Positions 13,373 through 13,376 of a stretch of 13,376 nt of DNA are shown piece by piece. Each line of letters starts with the position of its first letter. Position 1 is the first letter of the stretch. The DNA is from Kiritimatiellia bacterium (GTDB lineage: Bacteria; Verrucomicrobiota; Kiritimatiellia; RFP12; UBA1067), in assembly GCA_017936245.1 (NCBI GenBank), contig JAGBFY010000554.1:1-13376 (forward strand), given 5' to 3'. The notes beneath the pieces are model-generated. The model searched no databases, was not told where the DNA came from, and saw only the letters and a list, made by a program, of their open reading frames with translations. The position numbers and the translations under genes were made by a program.

Positions 13373-13376
13373 AGTC

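Overview
The window looks like a chromosomal segment from the PVC group, most likely Lentisphaerota, Kiritimatiellota or a nearby Verrucomicrobiota lineage. This is inferred from gene content: a secreted DUF4838 protein, a Tat-exported metallophosphoesterase, a giant DUF1565-like beta-helix protein, a beta-mannosidase-like GH2, and an FGE/SUMF1-type protein with a 'TTKLVLR' linker. No phylogenetic marker is present, so the assignment is tentative.

Region 1 (1-10407) is one co-directional block on the + strand. It begins with the 3' part of a LacI-family regulator, frameshifted at a run of 13 G. Four exported proteins follow: a DUF4838 protein, a calcineurin-like phosphoesterase, a two-repeat parallel beta-helix protein and a GH2 beta-mannosidase-like enzyme. 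Junctions are tight (14-bp overlap, ATGA overlap, 42-bp gap, 21-bp gap), and a strong intrinsic terminator lies 184 bp after the last stop. I read it as a LacI-controlled locus for breakdown of an extracellular glycan. There are no SusC/SusD genes and no transporter in the window, so uptake genes must lie elsewhere or upstream.

Region 2 (about 10410-11900) is AT-richer and damaged. It holds the C-terminal part of an IS4-type transposase on the - strand, broken by a Trp-to-stop change. This abuts a 5'-truncated SUMF1/FGE-domain gene on the + strand that ends in its own terminator. Two exact copies of a 13-bp element lie at and just beyond the transposase stop.

Region 3 (about 11900-12568) is a compact type II toxin-antitoxin module, RelB/DinJ antitoxin plus RelE/ParE toxin, with a readable promoter and operator-like repeats.

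Region 4 (12569-13376) is repeat-rich debris: a 16-bp direct repeat with GC-rich palindromes, a near-perfect 15-bp hairpin whose right arm supplies the -35 box of a very good promoter, and the C-terminal piece of an AAA+/DUF4143 ATPase that has lost its ATPase domain. A likely bidirectional terminator and an inverted repeat close the window.

The best candidate for something undescribed is Region 1: an exported DUF4838/phosphoesterase/beta-helix/GH2 set whose regulator carries a G-tract that could act as a phase switch. The phosphoesterase also departs from the family consensus at a metal-ligand motif.
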